Shown here: piece after piece, positions 51,419-59,477 of the stretch
Numbering within the stretch: position 1 is the first letter of the stretch
Layout of the letters: every line of letters begins with the position of its first letter
Assembly (NCBI GenBank): GCA_002710685.1
Contig: PALD01000029.1
Location: 1 to 64,000 of the forward strand
Origin: Cytophagaceae bacterium
GTDB lineage: Bacteria; Bacteroidota; Bacteroidia; Flavobacteriales; Flavobacteriaceae
Direction of reading: 5' to 3'
Length of the DNA: 64,000 nucleotides
Program-made: the position numbers and the translations under genes
The notes under the pieces: generated by a model
What the model was told of the DNA's origin: nothing
Database searches by the model: none
What the model saw: the letters and a program-made list of their open reading frames with translations, nothing else

Positions 51419-52189
51419 ATGAAAAGCATACGACCCTACATTCTTGCCGAAACAAACTGGAAAGCCCTCAAGGAGGCTTCATTTGACCTTGCGGTATTGC
51501 CCTGGGGAGCCACTGAGGCACATAACTACCACCTACCCTATGCCACGGATATATATGAAGCAGATGCCGTTGCGGCCGGGGCTGCAAAAATTGCCTGGGA
51601 AAAAGGAGGCAAGGTCATCGTGCTGCCCACAATACCATTTGGCGTAAATACGGGGCAAAGTGATATCCTGCTGGACATCAACCTCAACCCCAGTACACAA
51701 TTGAAAATAGTAGATGATATCGTTACGGTACTCAACCGTCAGGGAATCAAGAAGCTCTTGATTCTCAACAGTCACGGTGGAAACAACTTTAAACCACTGG
51801 TACGCGAGTTGGGCCTTAAATTTCCCGAGATGTTCATCTGTTTCACCTTTTGGCCCCAGGCAGTGGACAGGTCTGGTTATTTTGATAATCCCGGTGACCA
51901 TGCTGATGAAATGGAGACCAGCATGATAATGTACCTCAAACCCCACCTGGTCTTAGAAAAAGAGCACTGGGGAACAGGAAGTGAAAAAAAACATAAAATC
52001 AATGCCTTTAAAGAAGGATGGGCCTGGGCAGAGCGCAAATGGTCGCAGGTTTCACAAGATACGGGCGTGGGTGACCCAGATAAAGCTTCCGCTGAAAAAG
52101 GAGAAAGATTCTTTAGGGATGTTACCTTAAAAATGGGCAACCTCATGCATGACCTGTGCATGGCTGACAGGGATGACTTGTACGAATAG
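51419..52189 (+). CDS. Creatininase-family amidohydrolase
   Basis: This 256-residue protein belongs to the creatininase/FAPy deformylase family of metal-dependent amidohydrolases. Metal ligands are recognisable: Glu33 and His38 in GATEAHNYHLPYATD, Asp44 in the same stretch, and His in LNSHGGNNF, plus a later Glu in HADEMETS. The usual EqHGPHLP is EAHNYHLP here. It is cytoplasmic. Substrate unknown; the family includes enzymes for creatinine, riboflavin precursors and mycofactocin. The FabH-like gene begins 80 bp later on the same strand. Confidence 0.9.
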   Translation: MKSIRPYILAETNWKALKEASFDLAVLPWGATEAHNYHLPYATDIYEADAVAAGAAKIAWEKGGKVIVLPTIPFGVNTGQSDILLDINLNPSTQLKIVDDIVTVLNRQGIKKLLILNSHGGNNFKPLVRELGLKFPEMFICFTFWPQAVDRSGYFDNPGDHADEMETSMIMYLKPHLVLEKEHWGTGSEKKHKINAFKEGWAWAERKWSQVSQDTGVGDPDKASAEKGERFFRDVTLKMGNLMHDLCMADRDDLYE

Positions 52190-52268
52190 GATTTCATTAA
52201 CGCAAAATAGTCAGGATATCCCCTATATTTACAGTCCAAAATTTTTTGGCGACAGCTAAACCTTTAAC

Positions 52269-53348
52269 ATGAGTGCCATCTACAGTGAGATTACGGGAAC
52301 AGGAAACTTCATCCCAAAACGCAAAATCAAGAACCAGGAATTTCTCACTAATGAATTTTATGGTACTGGTGCGCAAAGACTAGAAAAGCCCAATCAGGAA
52401 ATCATTGAGAAGTTTCTTGAAATCACCACCATTGCAGAGAGACGTTACGCCCAGGACAGCCATGTAACTTCAGACATTGCCGGTTTTGCAGGTGCTGCTG
52501 CCATTGAAGATGCAAAAATCGATAAGGAAGAACTTGATTATATCATCGTGGCGCACAACTTTGGCGATGTAAAATGTGACAACAGGCGCTCAGATATCGT
52601 GCCCAGTCTTGCCGCAAGGGTAAAGCACATCCTCAAGATTCAAAACCCGGAATGTGTGGCCTATGATGTAACCTTTGGGTGTCCCGGCTGGCTGCAAGGT
52701 GTCATTCAAGCAGATTATTTCATCAAGTCTGGCGATGCAAAAAAAGTCCTGGTCATAGGTGCGGAGATCCTCTCCCGTGTCACTGACCCACATGACCGCG
52801 ATACCATGATCTATGCAGATGGTGCCGGCGCTGTGGTCCTCGAGGCGGTTGAAAGCACAACGCCAGTGGGCATCCTGGCACACAAGACCCGCTCTGACAC
52901 CTTTACCCATGCTAAAATGCTGTTTATGGGAAAATCCTATAATACATGCGAAGAACTAAAGGATGACACCTTCTTAAAGATGCATGGCCGCAAACTCTAT
53001 CAATATGCCCTGGAGCATGTGCCACAGGCCATCAAGTCCTGTCTTGAGAAATGCAAGGTACACTTACGTGAAATAGATAAGGTCCTGATCCACCAGGCCA
53101 ATGGCAAGATGGACGATGCCATACTGCGCCGCTTGTATGACCTGTATGAGATAGATGAAATACCGCAGGGTGTCATGCCCATGACCATCTCCTGGCTAGG
53201 AAATTCATCAGTAGCGACGCTCCCCACACTATATGATTTGATCTTGAACCATCATCTAGAAGGCCAAGAGATAAAAAAGGGCGATACCCTCTTATTTGCC
53301 TCGGTAGGTGCCGGTATGAACATCAATGCCGTTGTATATAAAGTGTGA
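52269..53348 (+). CDS. 3-oxoacyl-ACP synthase III (FabH)-like
   Basis: This 359-residue thiolase-fold enzyme keeps the KAS III triad: Cys138 in TFGCPGWLQG, His275 in IHQANGKMDD and Asn312 in WLGNSSVATLP. It is about 40 residues longer than E. coli FabH, with extra sequence in the N-terminal part (NEFYGTGAQRLEKPNQEIIEKFLEI), so it may be a specialised starter-unit synthase rather than the housekeeping one. It condenses an acyl-CoA with malonyl-ACP, or acts as an acyl transferase. No acyl carrier protein gene is adjacent. Confidence 0.9.
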   Translation: MSAIYSEITGTGNFIPKRKIKNQEFLTNEFYGTGAQRLEKPNQEIIEKFLEITTIAERRYAQDSHVTSDIAGFAGAAAIEDAKIDKEELDYIIVAHNFGDVKCDNRRSDIVPSLAARVKHILKIQNPECVAYDVTFGCPGWLQGVIQADYFIKSGDAKKVLVIGAEILSRVTDPHDRDTMIYADGAGAVVLEAVESTTPVGILAHKTRSDTFTHAKMLFMGKSYNTCEELKDDTFLKMHGRKLYQYALEHVPQAIKSCLEKCKVHLREIDKVLIHQANGKMDDAILRRLYDLYEIDEIPQGVMPMTISWLGNSSVATLPTLYDLILNHHLEGQEIKKGDTLLFASVGAGMNINAVVYKV

Positions 53349-53420
53349 TCTTGATCTTTTTAAAATTAGATTGGTTTTAATGTCCATATTTTCTTTTCTT
53401 GCGGGACATTAAAAAACCAC

Positions 53421-53981
53421 ATGAAAAGAATATACCTCATTATTGTCCTTTTGGGTTTTACCCAAATGGCCCAAGCCCAAACTGCAAGTGTTGAAAAGTC
53501 CATTTACGGGCTTCAACTGGGTATTCAGGGCATCTATGCATATAATGAATCACGCCTTGCCCCTACTATTGCCATGCGTAGTGAACTGGGTGTAGAGCTA
53601 GGATATTACAGTAACTCTTTTCTAGGGGCTGAGGGTTTTCTCATAGCGCCGGCCCTATCACTTGAGCCACGCTGGTACCACAACCTTAAAAGACGGAAAA
53701 GAAAATCAAAGAGGATTGATGGCAACTCTGGCAATTTTATAGCATTAAGGTCTACGTATCACGCCGGTGAACTGGGCATATCCACAGATGATAATGTCAA
53801 AGTAGCTTCAGACATTACCATTGTACCCACTTATGGTATAAGGCGTAACATAGGTCAACATTTTAATTATGAGATGGGCCTGGGCATAGGCTATCTTCAT
53901 GTTATTGAAGAGTCATATTACATCCTCAACGAGTCTGACGTTGCCGTCAACCTACATGTGAGGATAGGATATTCCTTCTAG
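53421..53981 (+). CDS. Outer-membrane beta-barrel-like exported protein
   Basis: This 186-residue protein has a signal peptide (MKRIYLIIVLLGFTQMAQAQ) and alternating strands to a final VNLHVRIGYSF with a terminal Phe, typical of a small eight-strand outer-membrane barrel. A basic loop (RRKRKSKR) occurs near residue 95. I do not recognise a closer family. It lies 72 bp after the FabH-like gene and may be separate. Confidence 0.75.
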   Translation: MKRIYLIIVLLGFTQMAQAQTASVEKSIYGLQLGIQGIYAYNESRLAPTIAMRSELGVELGYYSNSFLGAEGFLIAPALSLEPRWYHNLKRRKRKSKRIDGNSGNFIALRSTYHAGELGISTDDNVKVASDITIVPTYGIRRNIGQHFNYEMGLGIGYLHVIEESYYILNESDVAVNLHVRIGYSF

Positions 53982-54075
53982 TAAATCCACCCAGATCCAT
54001 GGTACGGAGATGAAATAGAAACCGTATTTTTACAGCAAGCGGTATGCGTTTACTTACCGCACAAAGTAAAGGATT

Positions 54076-54945
54076 TTGGAAAACGAGTCTGCAGCCATAC
54101 GCACCACGTATTTTAGCCTTATAGGCAACACCGCCCTAGCCTTGATTAAGGGCGTCACGGGCATCCTGGGCAACTCATACGCCCTCATCGCAGATGCCAT
54201 TGAGTCCACGGCAGATATCTTTTCTTCTGCGCTCGTGCTACTGGGCCTTAAATATGCTAAACGCCCGGCAGATGACAACCATCCTTATGGCCATGGCCGT
54301 ATAGAACCCTTGATCACCTTTGTCGTGGTGGCCTTCCTGGTCACCTCAGCCACCATCATTGCATACGAGAGCATCAAGAACATACAGACCCCGCACAAGG
54401 TGCCTGAAGCCTGGACGCTCATCGTCTTGGCAGCTATTATTATATGGAAGGAAACCTCCTATCAAATCGTCATCAGGAAGAGCCGAAAAATAAACAGTTC
54501 ATCGCTTAAGGCTGATGCATGGCACCACAGGAGCGATGCCATTACCTCCATCACGGCCTTCATAGGTATTTCAATCGCGATACTCTTTGGCAAGGGGTAT
54601 GAAAATGCAGATGACTGGGCCGCACTTTTTGCCTCGGCCTTTATATTGTATAACAGCTACCTCATCTTTAGGCCTGCCCTGGGCGAGATCATGGATGAAC
54701 ACCTCTACGATGACCTTATCGTCGAGATACGCGAGAAATCTCTTGAGGTCCCGGGTGTAGTCGATACTGAGAAATGCTTTGTGAGAAAAGCGGGCATGAA
54801 ATATTTTGTTGACCTCCACGTCATCGTGGATGGCAATATAACGGTGAGGGATGGCCACCTCATCTCGCACAACCTTAAAGATTACCTACAAGAACAATTG
54901 CCCAGCATCAACAATATACTCATCCACATCGAGCCAGATGCATAA
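54076..54945 (+). CDS. Cation diffusion facilitator (CDF) metal transporter
   Basis: The TTG at 54076 gives 289 residues (no suitable ATG upstream). Six helices are visible in residues 10-205, then a cytoplasmic C-terminal domain (about 206-289). Metal-site residues are in ALIADAIESTADIF and DNHPYGHGRIEP, and the HxxxD of helix 5 is in DAWHHRSDAITS, the pattern of CDF exporters of zinc, iron or manganese in exchange for protons. The metal cannot be told. Palindrome copy follows 5 bp after the stop. Confidence 0.93.
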   Translation: MENESAAIRTTYFSLIGNTALALIKGVTGILGNSYALIADAIESTADIFSSALVLLGLKYAKRPADDNHPYGHGRIEPLITFVVVAFLVTSATIIAYESIKNIQTPHKVPEAWTLIVLAAIIIWKETSYQIVIRKSRKINSSSLKADAWHHRSDAITSITAFIGISIAILFGKGYENADDWAALFASAFILYNSYLIFRPALGEIMDEHLYDDLIVEIREKSLEVPGVVDTEKCFVRKAGMKYFVDLHVIVDGNITVRDGHLISHNLKDYLQEQLPSINNILIHIEPDA

Positions 54946-54950
54946 TTTTA

Positions 54951-54967
54951 TTTGGCTTAAAGCCAAA
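54951..54967. repeat. Dispersed palindrome copy
   Basis: TTTGGCTTAAAGCCAAA, 8-bp arms around A, followed by a run of A, between the CDF and GNAT genes. Confidence 0.7.
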
Positions 54968-55012
54968 AAAAAATCGTTTACCTTAACTTTAAGGTTTCAA
55001 AAACCATAATGC

Positions 55013-55483
55013 ATGTCACAAATCAACATACGACGCGTGCGCAAGAGCGACACGGAATTTATACTTACACTCCTACCCAGCCTGGCAGATCCTGAACTAC
55101 CCCACTGGCGCGACCCAGATGTCATGCTTGACATTGATAAAAAAATCATCAAGGCAGAAATTGAGGAGGGCAATAAAGACAATGCCATCTACATTGCAGA
55201 AGATACTGAAAATCAAGAGCAACTGGGCTTCATCTTCCTGGAGGTAGGGACTGACTATTACCACCCCGAACCCCATGGCCACATTGCAGACATCATTGTC
55301 TCCCCCACGGCACGTGGTCGTGGAATAGGTAAAATGCTCATGAAAAAAGCCGAAGAATGGACTAAGGACAATGGCTATTCCCTACTTACGCTCAATGTGT
55401 TCAACGATAATGACAAGGCCCGTAAACTCTATTCATCCCTGGGGTTTAAACCAGATATGACCAAATATGGCAAGACCCTTTAA
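55013..55483 (+). CDS. GNAT-family N-acetyltransferase
   Basis: This 156-residue enzyme has the GNAT acetyl-CoA fold: ADIIVSPTARGRGIGKMLMKKAEEWTKD contains the pyrophosphate-binding RGRGIGK loop (Q/RxxGxG/A), and LNVFNDNDKARKLYSSLGFKP is motif B with the typical Tyr. It acetylates an amine on an unknown small molecule or protein. Cytoplasmic and monocistronic as far as can be seen. Confidence 0.93.
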   Translation: MSQINIRRVRKSDTEFILTLLPSLADPELPHWRDPDVMLDIDKKIIKAEIEEGNKDNAIYIAEDTENQEQLGFIFLEVGTDYYHPEPHGHIADIIVSPTARGRGIGKMLMKKAEEWTKDNGYSLLTLNVFNDNDKARKLYSSLGFKPDMTKYGKTL

Positions 55484-55527
55484 TTTTTATCTGGGTTTAT
55501 CATCAATTAATCAACAAAATTCACATT

Positions 55528-56379
55528 ATGTCACGAGCACTAATACTGCTGTCTTTATTATTCGCGTTCACCACTAGAGCTCAATCTCCCAAAGCAAAAA
55601 TCTTGATAGTAGGATTTGACCATTTGAGCCAGGTATACAAAGAAGGAAATCCCCACAGTGATGTTCTCACTGAAGAAAATCAAAAATCCATAAACGAATT
55701 TGCAGAGCTAATATCACGCTTCTCTCCAGACATGATAGGTGTAGAAGAGCTGCCCAAAGAACAGGACAGGATGGATAGCCTATTTGCACTTTATAATAAA
55801 AACAAGCTGGATTATAAAAAACTGGAATATCCTAGAAGAGAAATTTACCAGGTCGCCTTTAGAGTAGGCAAGACAGCTGGTCTTGAAGAGATTACCTGTG
55901 TAAATTCAAGAGGTGGTACATCACAGAGCATTTTAGATAACGGTGAGAACATAGATATCTACGAGAATGAAACCAAGGAGCTACATAAACTCGTGGGCAG
56001 TCTCTATGGCAAGCTATATACAGGCAAGCTTTCGTTTAAGGATTACCTTATCTTTCTCAATCAACCAGAAGCTTATAAAAAACTATACCGCTTAAAATAC
56101 CTTACCCCTGCACGCGTAAGAAATGGCACGTTCACCAATCCTGATGAGATGGTGGACACTACATTTATTGAACCTGAATACATAGGTGCTGAGCTTATCT
56201 CGATATTTAGAAATAGGGATTATAAAATCTATTCCAACATTGTGGTAAACCAAATGAAAAAAGATGCCAAACGTATATTGATCATCGTTGGTGTGGGACA
56301 TGTAGGCTCGCTCAAGAGTATGTTCGGCGAGGATTATGAATACGAAGTAATTGATGCCAATACTTACCTAAAAAAGTAA
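55528..56379 (+). CDS. Exported DUF5694 (TIKI/TraB/EreA-like) protein
   Basis: This 283-residue protein has a signal peptide (MSRALILLSLLFAFTTRAQ) and a mature domain resembling DUF5694, related to the TIKI/TraB and erythromycin-esterase superfamily. Diagnostic pieces are DHLSQVY near the start, MIGVEELPKEQDRMDSL (paired Glu) and, at the end, ILIIVGVGHVGSLKSM with a conserved His, so a metal- or Glu/His-based hydrolase is possible. Exported to the periplasm. The substrate is unknown. It stands alone between the GNAT and DUF486 genes. Confidence 0.85.
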   Translation: MSRALILLSLLFAFTTRAQSPKAKILIVGFDHLSQVYKEGNPHSDVLTEENQKSINEFAELISRFSPDMIGVEELPKEQDRMDSLFALYNKNKLDYKKLEYPRREIYQVAFRVGKTAGLEEITCVNSRGGTSQSILDNGENIDIYENETKELHKLVGSLYGKLYTGKLSFKDYLIFLNQPEAYKKLYRLKYLTPARVRNGTFTNPDEMVDTTFIEPEYIGAELISIFRNRDYKIYSNIVVNQMKKDAKRILIIVGVGHVGSLKSMFGEDYEYEVIDANTYLKK

Positions 56380-56446
56380 TTCTAAATCTAGTTAAAGCTA
56401 GAAACCGTATTGAATTCCAAATTATATTTGATGCCAAAAACATACT

Positions 56447-56818
56447 ATGAGCAAGGGCATCACCACCATCGCCTTACTGGTGTTATCAAATACTTTCATG
56501 ACCTTCGCCTGGTATGGTCATTTAAAATTCAAGCAGATGAGCTGGGGCGAAAACCTGGGCCTCGTGGCCATTGTACTCATCAGTTGGGGCATAGCACTTT
56601 TTGAGTACATCTTTCAGGTGCCGGCAAACCGCATAGGCTTTGAAGAAAATGGTGGACCGTTCAACTTATGGCAGCTCAAGGTCATTCAAGAAGTAATCAC
56701 CCTGCTGGTATTCACCATATTTTCAGTGACCGTGTTCAAGACCGAGGCCCTAAGGCTCAATCACCTCATAGGTTTTATCTTCTTGATCCTTGCGGTATAC
56801 TTTATATTTAAAAAATAA
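56447..56818 (+). CDS. DUF486 / DMT-like small membrane protein
   Basis: This 123-residue protein has four helices and matches DUF486 (small drug/metabolite-transporter-like proteins): SNTFMTFAWYGHLKFK, LISWGIALFEYIFQVPANRIGF and LWQLKVIQEVITLLVFTIFSV are typical. Such proteins may dimerise to make an eight-helix transporter. The substrate is unknown. It stands alone, with a palindrome 4 bp after its stop. Confidence 0.92.
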   Translation: MSKGITTIALLVLSNTFMTFAWYGHLKFKQMSWGENLGLVAIVLISWGIALFEYIFQVPANRIGFEENGGPFNLWQLKVIQEVITLLVFTIFSVTVFKTEALRLNHLIGFIFLILAVYFIFKK

Positions 56819-56822
56819 TTTT

Positions 56823-56841
56823 ATTTGGCTTAAAGCCAAAT
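56823..56841. repeat. Dispersed palindrome copy
   Basis: ATTTGGCTTAAAGCCAAAT, perfect 9-bp arms around A, between the DUF486 and MarR genes. Confidence 0.7.
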
Positions 56842-56911
56842 GAAATTAGCAACAATGACATCGTAAACACCATTAATTCAACCCCATACTTAATAATCTC
56901 AAAAAAACATG

Positions 56912-56960
56912 TATATTTGCATCGCATACGATTTAATCAAGAACGATTTATATATGCCCC
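56912..56960 (+). promoter_or_regulatory. Promoter -7 element and direct repeat before the OhrR-like gene
   Basis: TATATTTG (56912-56919) fits the -7 consensus; no good TTG is seen 19 bp upstream. Beyond it, two copies of ACGATTTA (56928-56935 and 56943-56950) lie 15 bp apart and may be part of an operator for the regulator itself. Confidence 0.45.
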
Positions 56961-56990
56961 ATATAGGATGAAACCGGGATTTTAAAAAAC

Positions 56991-57509
56991 ATGAGTGAAA
57001 AACAATACATACCCCGGCTTGAGGACCAAGTATGCTTTCCATTTTATGCAATCTCAAAATTGCTCAGCAAGGTCTATATGCCCCATTTAAAAAAAATAGA
57101 CCTTACCTACACACAATACCTGGTAATGATGGTACTGTGGGAAAAAGACAACATCAAGGTCAATGAGATAGGAGAAAGGATTTTTTTAGAGAGCAACACC
57201 CTTACCCCACTTATTAACAAACTGATAAAAAAAGAATACATCACAAAAAAACGCTCTGAAAATGATGAGCGCGTCGTGCTCATCAAACTTACCCAGCGGG
57301 GCGATGAACTAAAAAACATAGCCCATTGTGTACCGTTTGGCATTAATGAATCCTTACAGGTAACGCCTGGGGAAGCCGCTGAACTTAGAAGCCTGCTCTG
57401 GGCTTTTTTTGACCGCATCGTCAAGGGAAACAACTTAAAAATCAAAAACCACAACGCAAAGCCTCTCACCCCTGAAGAGCCCAACACAAACCAAGGCCCC
57501 AAATCTTGA
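56991..57509 (+). CDS. MarR-family regulator, OhrR-like
   Basis: This 172-residue winged-helix regulator fits the OhrR branch, which senses organic peroxides through an N-terminal Cys: Cys15 in LEDQVCFPFYAISKLL matches the reactive Cys15 of B. subtilis OhrR. A second Cys113 (NIAHCVPFG) could make it a two-Cys type like Xanthomonas OhrR. The recognition helix region is LESNTLTPLINKLIKKEYITKKRSENDERVV. The C-terminal tail (KPLTPEEPNTNQ) is longer than usual. No ohr gene is adjacent in the window, so the target is elsewhere or different. Confidence 0.88.
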   Translation: MSEKQYIPRLEDQVCFPFYAISKLLSKVYMPHLKKIDLTYTQYLVMMVLWEKDNIKVNEIGERIFLESNTLTPLINKLIKKEYITKKRSENDERVVLIKLTQRGDELKNIAHCVPFGINESLQVTPGEAAELRSLLWAFFDRIVKGNNLKIKNHNAKPLTPEEPNTNQGPKS

Positions 57510-57586
57510 TTGCAGGGCAGGAAAACCTAGAGAATGTCTTTTACCCCTAATTCAATTGACATCTATTCCTGCCCTTTTATACCTTA

Positions 57587-57603
57587 TTTGGCATAAAGCC
57601 AAA
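57587..57603. repeat. Dispersed palindrome copy, one mismatch
   Basis: TTTGGCATAAAGCCAAA, directly before a bidirectional terminator. Confidence 0.6.
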
Positions 57604-57606
57604 AAA

Positions 57607-57630
57607 AAACCTCCCAACTAAGGAGGTTTT
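57607..57630. terminator. Bidirectional terminator between convergent genes
   Basis: AAAACCTCC / GGAGGTTTT (57607-57615 and 57622-57630) with a 6-nt loop, A-run on one side and T-run on the other. It can serve both the MarR gene and the convergent outer-membrane protein gene. Confidence 0.88.
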
Positions 57631-57652
57631 CTGCTTTTTAAGATTTAAAGCA

Positions 57653-59398
57653 TTACCAGTCAAACTTATAGGTAGCACCGGCAATTGCCTGAATACCCTG
57701 TACCGGGAAGTTCATCCAGCGCTGATAATTGTTGTTAAGCAGGTTATTGCCACGGGCAAAGATGCTCAACTGGTCGTTAAAGCGATACCCCAGGTGCAGG
57801 TTGGCATCAAAATAACTGCCCAGGGTTACCGTATAGGGATTTTCGGTTATGGCGGGGCCCGTGATGTTAAATTCATCCTTGCGCTCGCCCACGTAGAATA
57901 ACTGGGCGCCGGTAAACCAGTGCTCATCTATTTGATAATCTGCATAAAAAGAGGCCTTGAAATCCGGTAGGTTCCAGGCTTCTTCTTCATACGTTGTGTC
58001 ATAGGTAAAGGCCTCTGCGTTGATGCGCAGTTTAAGGTTGCTCAGGTCATAATTGAGTTCTCCAAAGAAAGAAAATGTCTCCACATCATCAAACACGACA
58101 TTAAAACTGTTGCCAAACTGATATCCCTCGTTACCCGTGCTGCCCGCACCATCATCATACCGGGGGTTGTATTTAAACAAGGCTTTATCGTTTTGGGCAA
58201 TGTAGCTCCCGCGCAGGTTATAGCTCAGGTTGCTGCTCAATTTACCCTTGATACCTATGTAGCTGTCATATTGCTGGTCTGTGGGGCGTATGCTGTCAAT
58301 GGTAGGAGAGATAAACGGGTTCTCTTTTGCAAAGTCCCTGTATGTATTTTGTTGCAGTTCGCCCTCGATTCCCGCGTAAGCAATAAAGAATTCATCAACC
58401 ACCCTGTACGATGCGGTAACCCGTGGATATAAAAAGATGTTTGTCTCGCTGCGCTCACCATCCATATTGAGGGCTGCTGATACACCCAGGTTCAAGGTGA
58501 GGTCATCGCGTAGAATCTGTAAACTGGGGCTTGCAGAAACATTGAGCTGACTGTAATTGATTTCTTGCGAGTTAACATAGTTACGGTCAAACTTTCCATT
58601 TACATAGTCCAGTTTTAAGTCCAGGAAAAGGTGCTCATCCGTGATGGGAAAATTGATGCGGGGCATGACCACGGCCCTTATCTCACTGCTGCTAAAGGAA
58701 TCTCCAAAGTATTGCAGCTTTGCCTTTCCACCCTCAAAAAAACCTTCATTGATGTCGAGGTTGCCACTTATGGCACCGCCAAAGAAATTATGTCCTGGCT
58801 CAATGTTTTTTATCACGGCTTCATCCATCAAGGTTGCCGTGTCAATGCCGTACCAATTGTAAAAACCATGCTCCAGGTCCAGGTCTGTGCGCCAGTTGAG
58901 GTCACGGTCATAAGAGCTGTAGTTCATGTTAAGGTCAGTGTCATAAAACTTGCTGTCAAGTTCCACACCGTCAATATTGCCCTGGCTGGAATTGTGGTTG
59001 AGATAAATGCCAAAATTCTTGTTCCTGTCCACCTCAAAGTTTGAGTAAAATTCGGCCAGGACACTACCATAGGTACCAAAGCCCAAAGTGGTATAATTAT
59101 CATACAACTTTACGGGTTTTGCCTTTTCCACTTCGGCGGCCTGGCCCTTCTCTGGCGTAAAGGTTGACGCCACCGGTACTGAAAATATACCATAGGTCAC
59201 CTTTTTCTTCACCATGTTCACAGAGTCATTGAGCTGTGGTGTGGACTTTACCTTAAAAGCCTCCCCTATCTCTGGTGTATAGGGTTTCACGACATTCACT
59301 ACTTCGGTACCCAGGTTTTCCTCATCCTGTGCAAAGGCACTTGTGGAGGCCATTATCAACCCGGTAAAAAACAAAATATATTTAAGATTCTTCAACAT
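57653..59398 (-). CDS. Outer-membrane beta-barrel protein of TPR operon
   Basis: This 581-residue exported protein has a signal peptide (MLKNLKYILFFTGLIMASTSAFAQ), a short region with VVNVVKPYTPEIGEAFKVKSTPQL, and then about 450 residues of alternating strands with FGTYGSVLAEFYSNFEV, ending in IAGATYKFDW. It looks like the barrel of a TonB receptor without a plug domain, so it may be a porin-like channel or a partner of the large TPR protein encoded just upstream (79 bp, with a palindrome in the gap). The two are probably one operon; the pair is common in flavobacteria. Function unknown. Confidence 0.85.
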   Translation of the reverse strand: MLKNLKYILFFTGLIMASTSAFAQDEENLGTEVVNVVKPYTPEIGEAFKVKSTPQLNDSVNMVKKKVTYGIFSVPVASTFTPEKGQAAEVEKAKPVKLYDNYTTLGFGTYGSVLAEFYSNFEVDRNKNFGIYLNHNSSQGNIDGVELDSKFYDTDLNMNYSSYDRDLNWRTDLDLEHGFYNWYGIDTATLMDEAVIKNIEPGHNFFGGAISGNLDINEGFFEGGKAKLQYFGDSFSSSEIRAVVMPRINFPITDEHLFLDLKLDYVNGKFDRNYVNSQEINYSQLNVSASPSLQILRDDLTLNLGVSAALNMDGERSETNIFLYPRVTASYRVVDEFFIAYAGIEGELQQNTYRDFAKENPFISPTIDSIRPTDQQYDSYIGIKGKLSSNLSYNLRGSYIAQNDKALFKYNPRYDDGAGSTGNEGYQFGNSFNVVFDDVETFSFFGELNYDLSNLKLRINAEAFTYDTTYEEEAWNLPDFKASFYADYQIDEHWFTGAQLFYVGERKDEFNITGPAITENPYTVTLGSYFDANLHLGYRFNDQLSIFARGNNLLNNNYQRWMNFPVQGIQAIAGATYKFDW

Positions 59399-59445
59399 GT
59401 TCTTGGTTATAACTGGTAGGTCAATTGATGTTTCGTTTTTATTTT

Positions 59446-59462
59446 TTTCGCTTTAAGCGAAA
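59446..59462. repeat. Dispersed palindrome copy
   Basis: TTTCGCTTTAAGCGAAA, 8-bp arms around T, in the gap between the TPR gene and the barrel gene. Confidence 0.7.
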
Positions 59463-59477
59463 GCTCCTCATCCCCTA

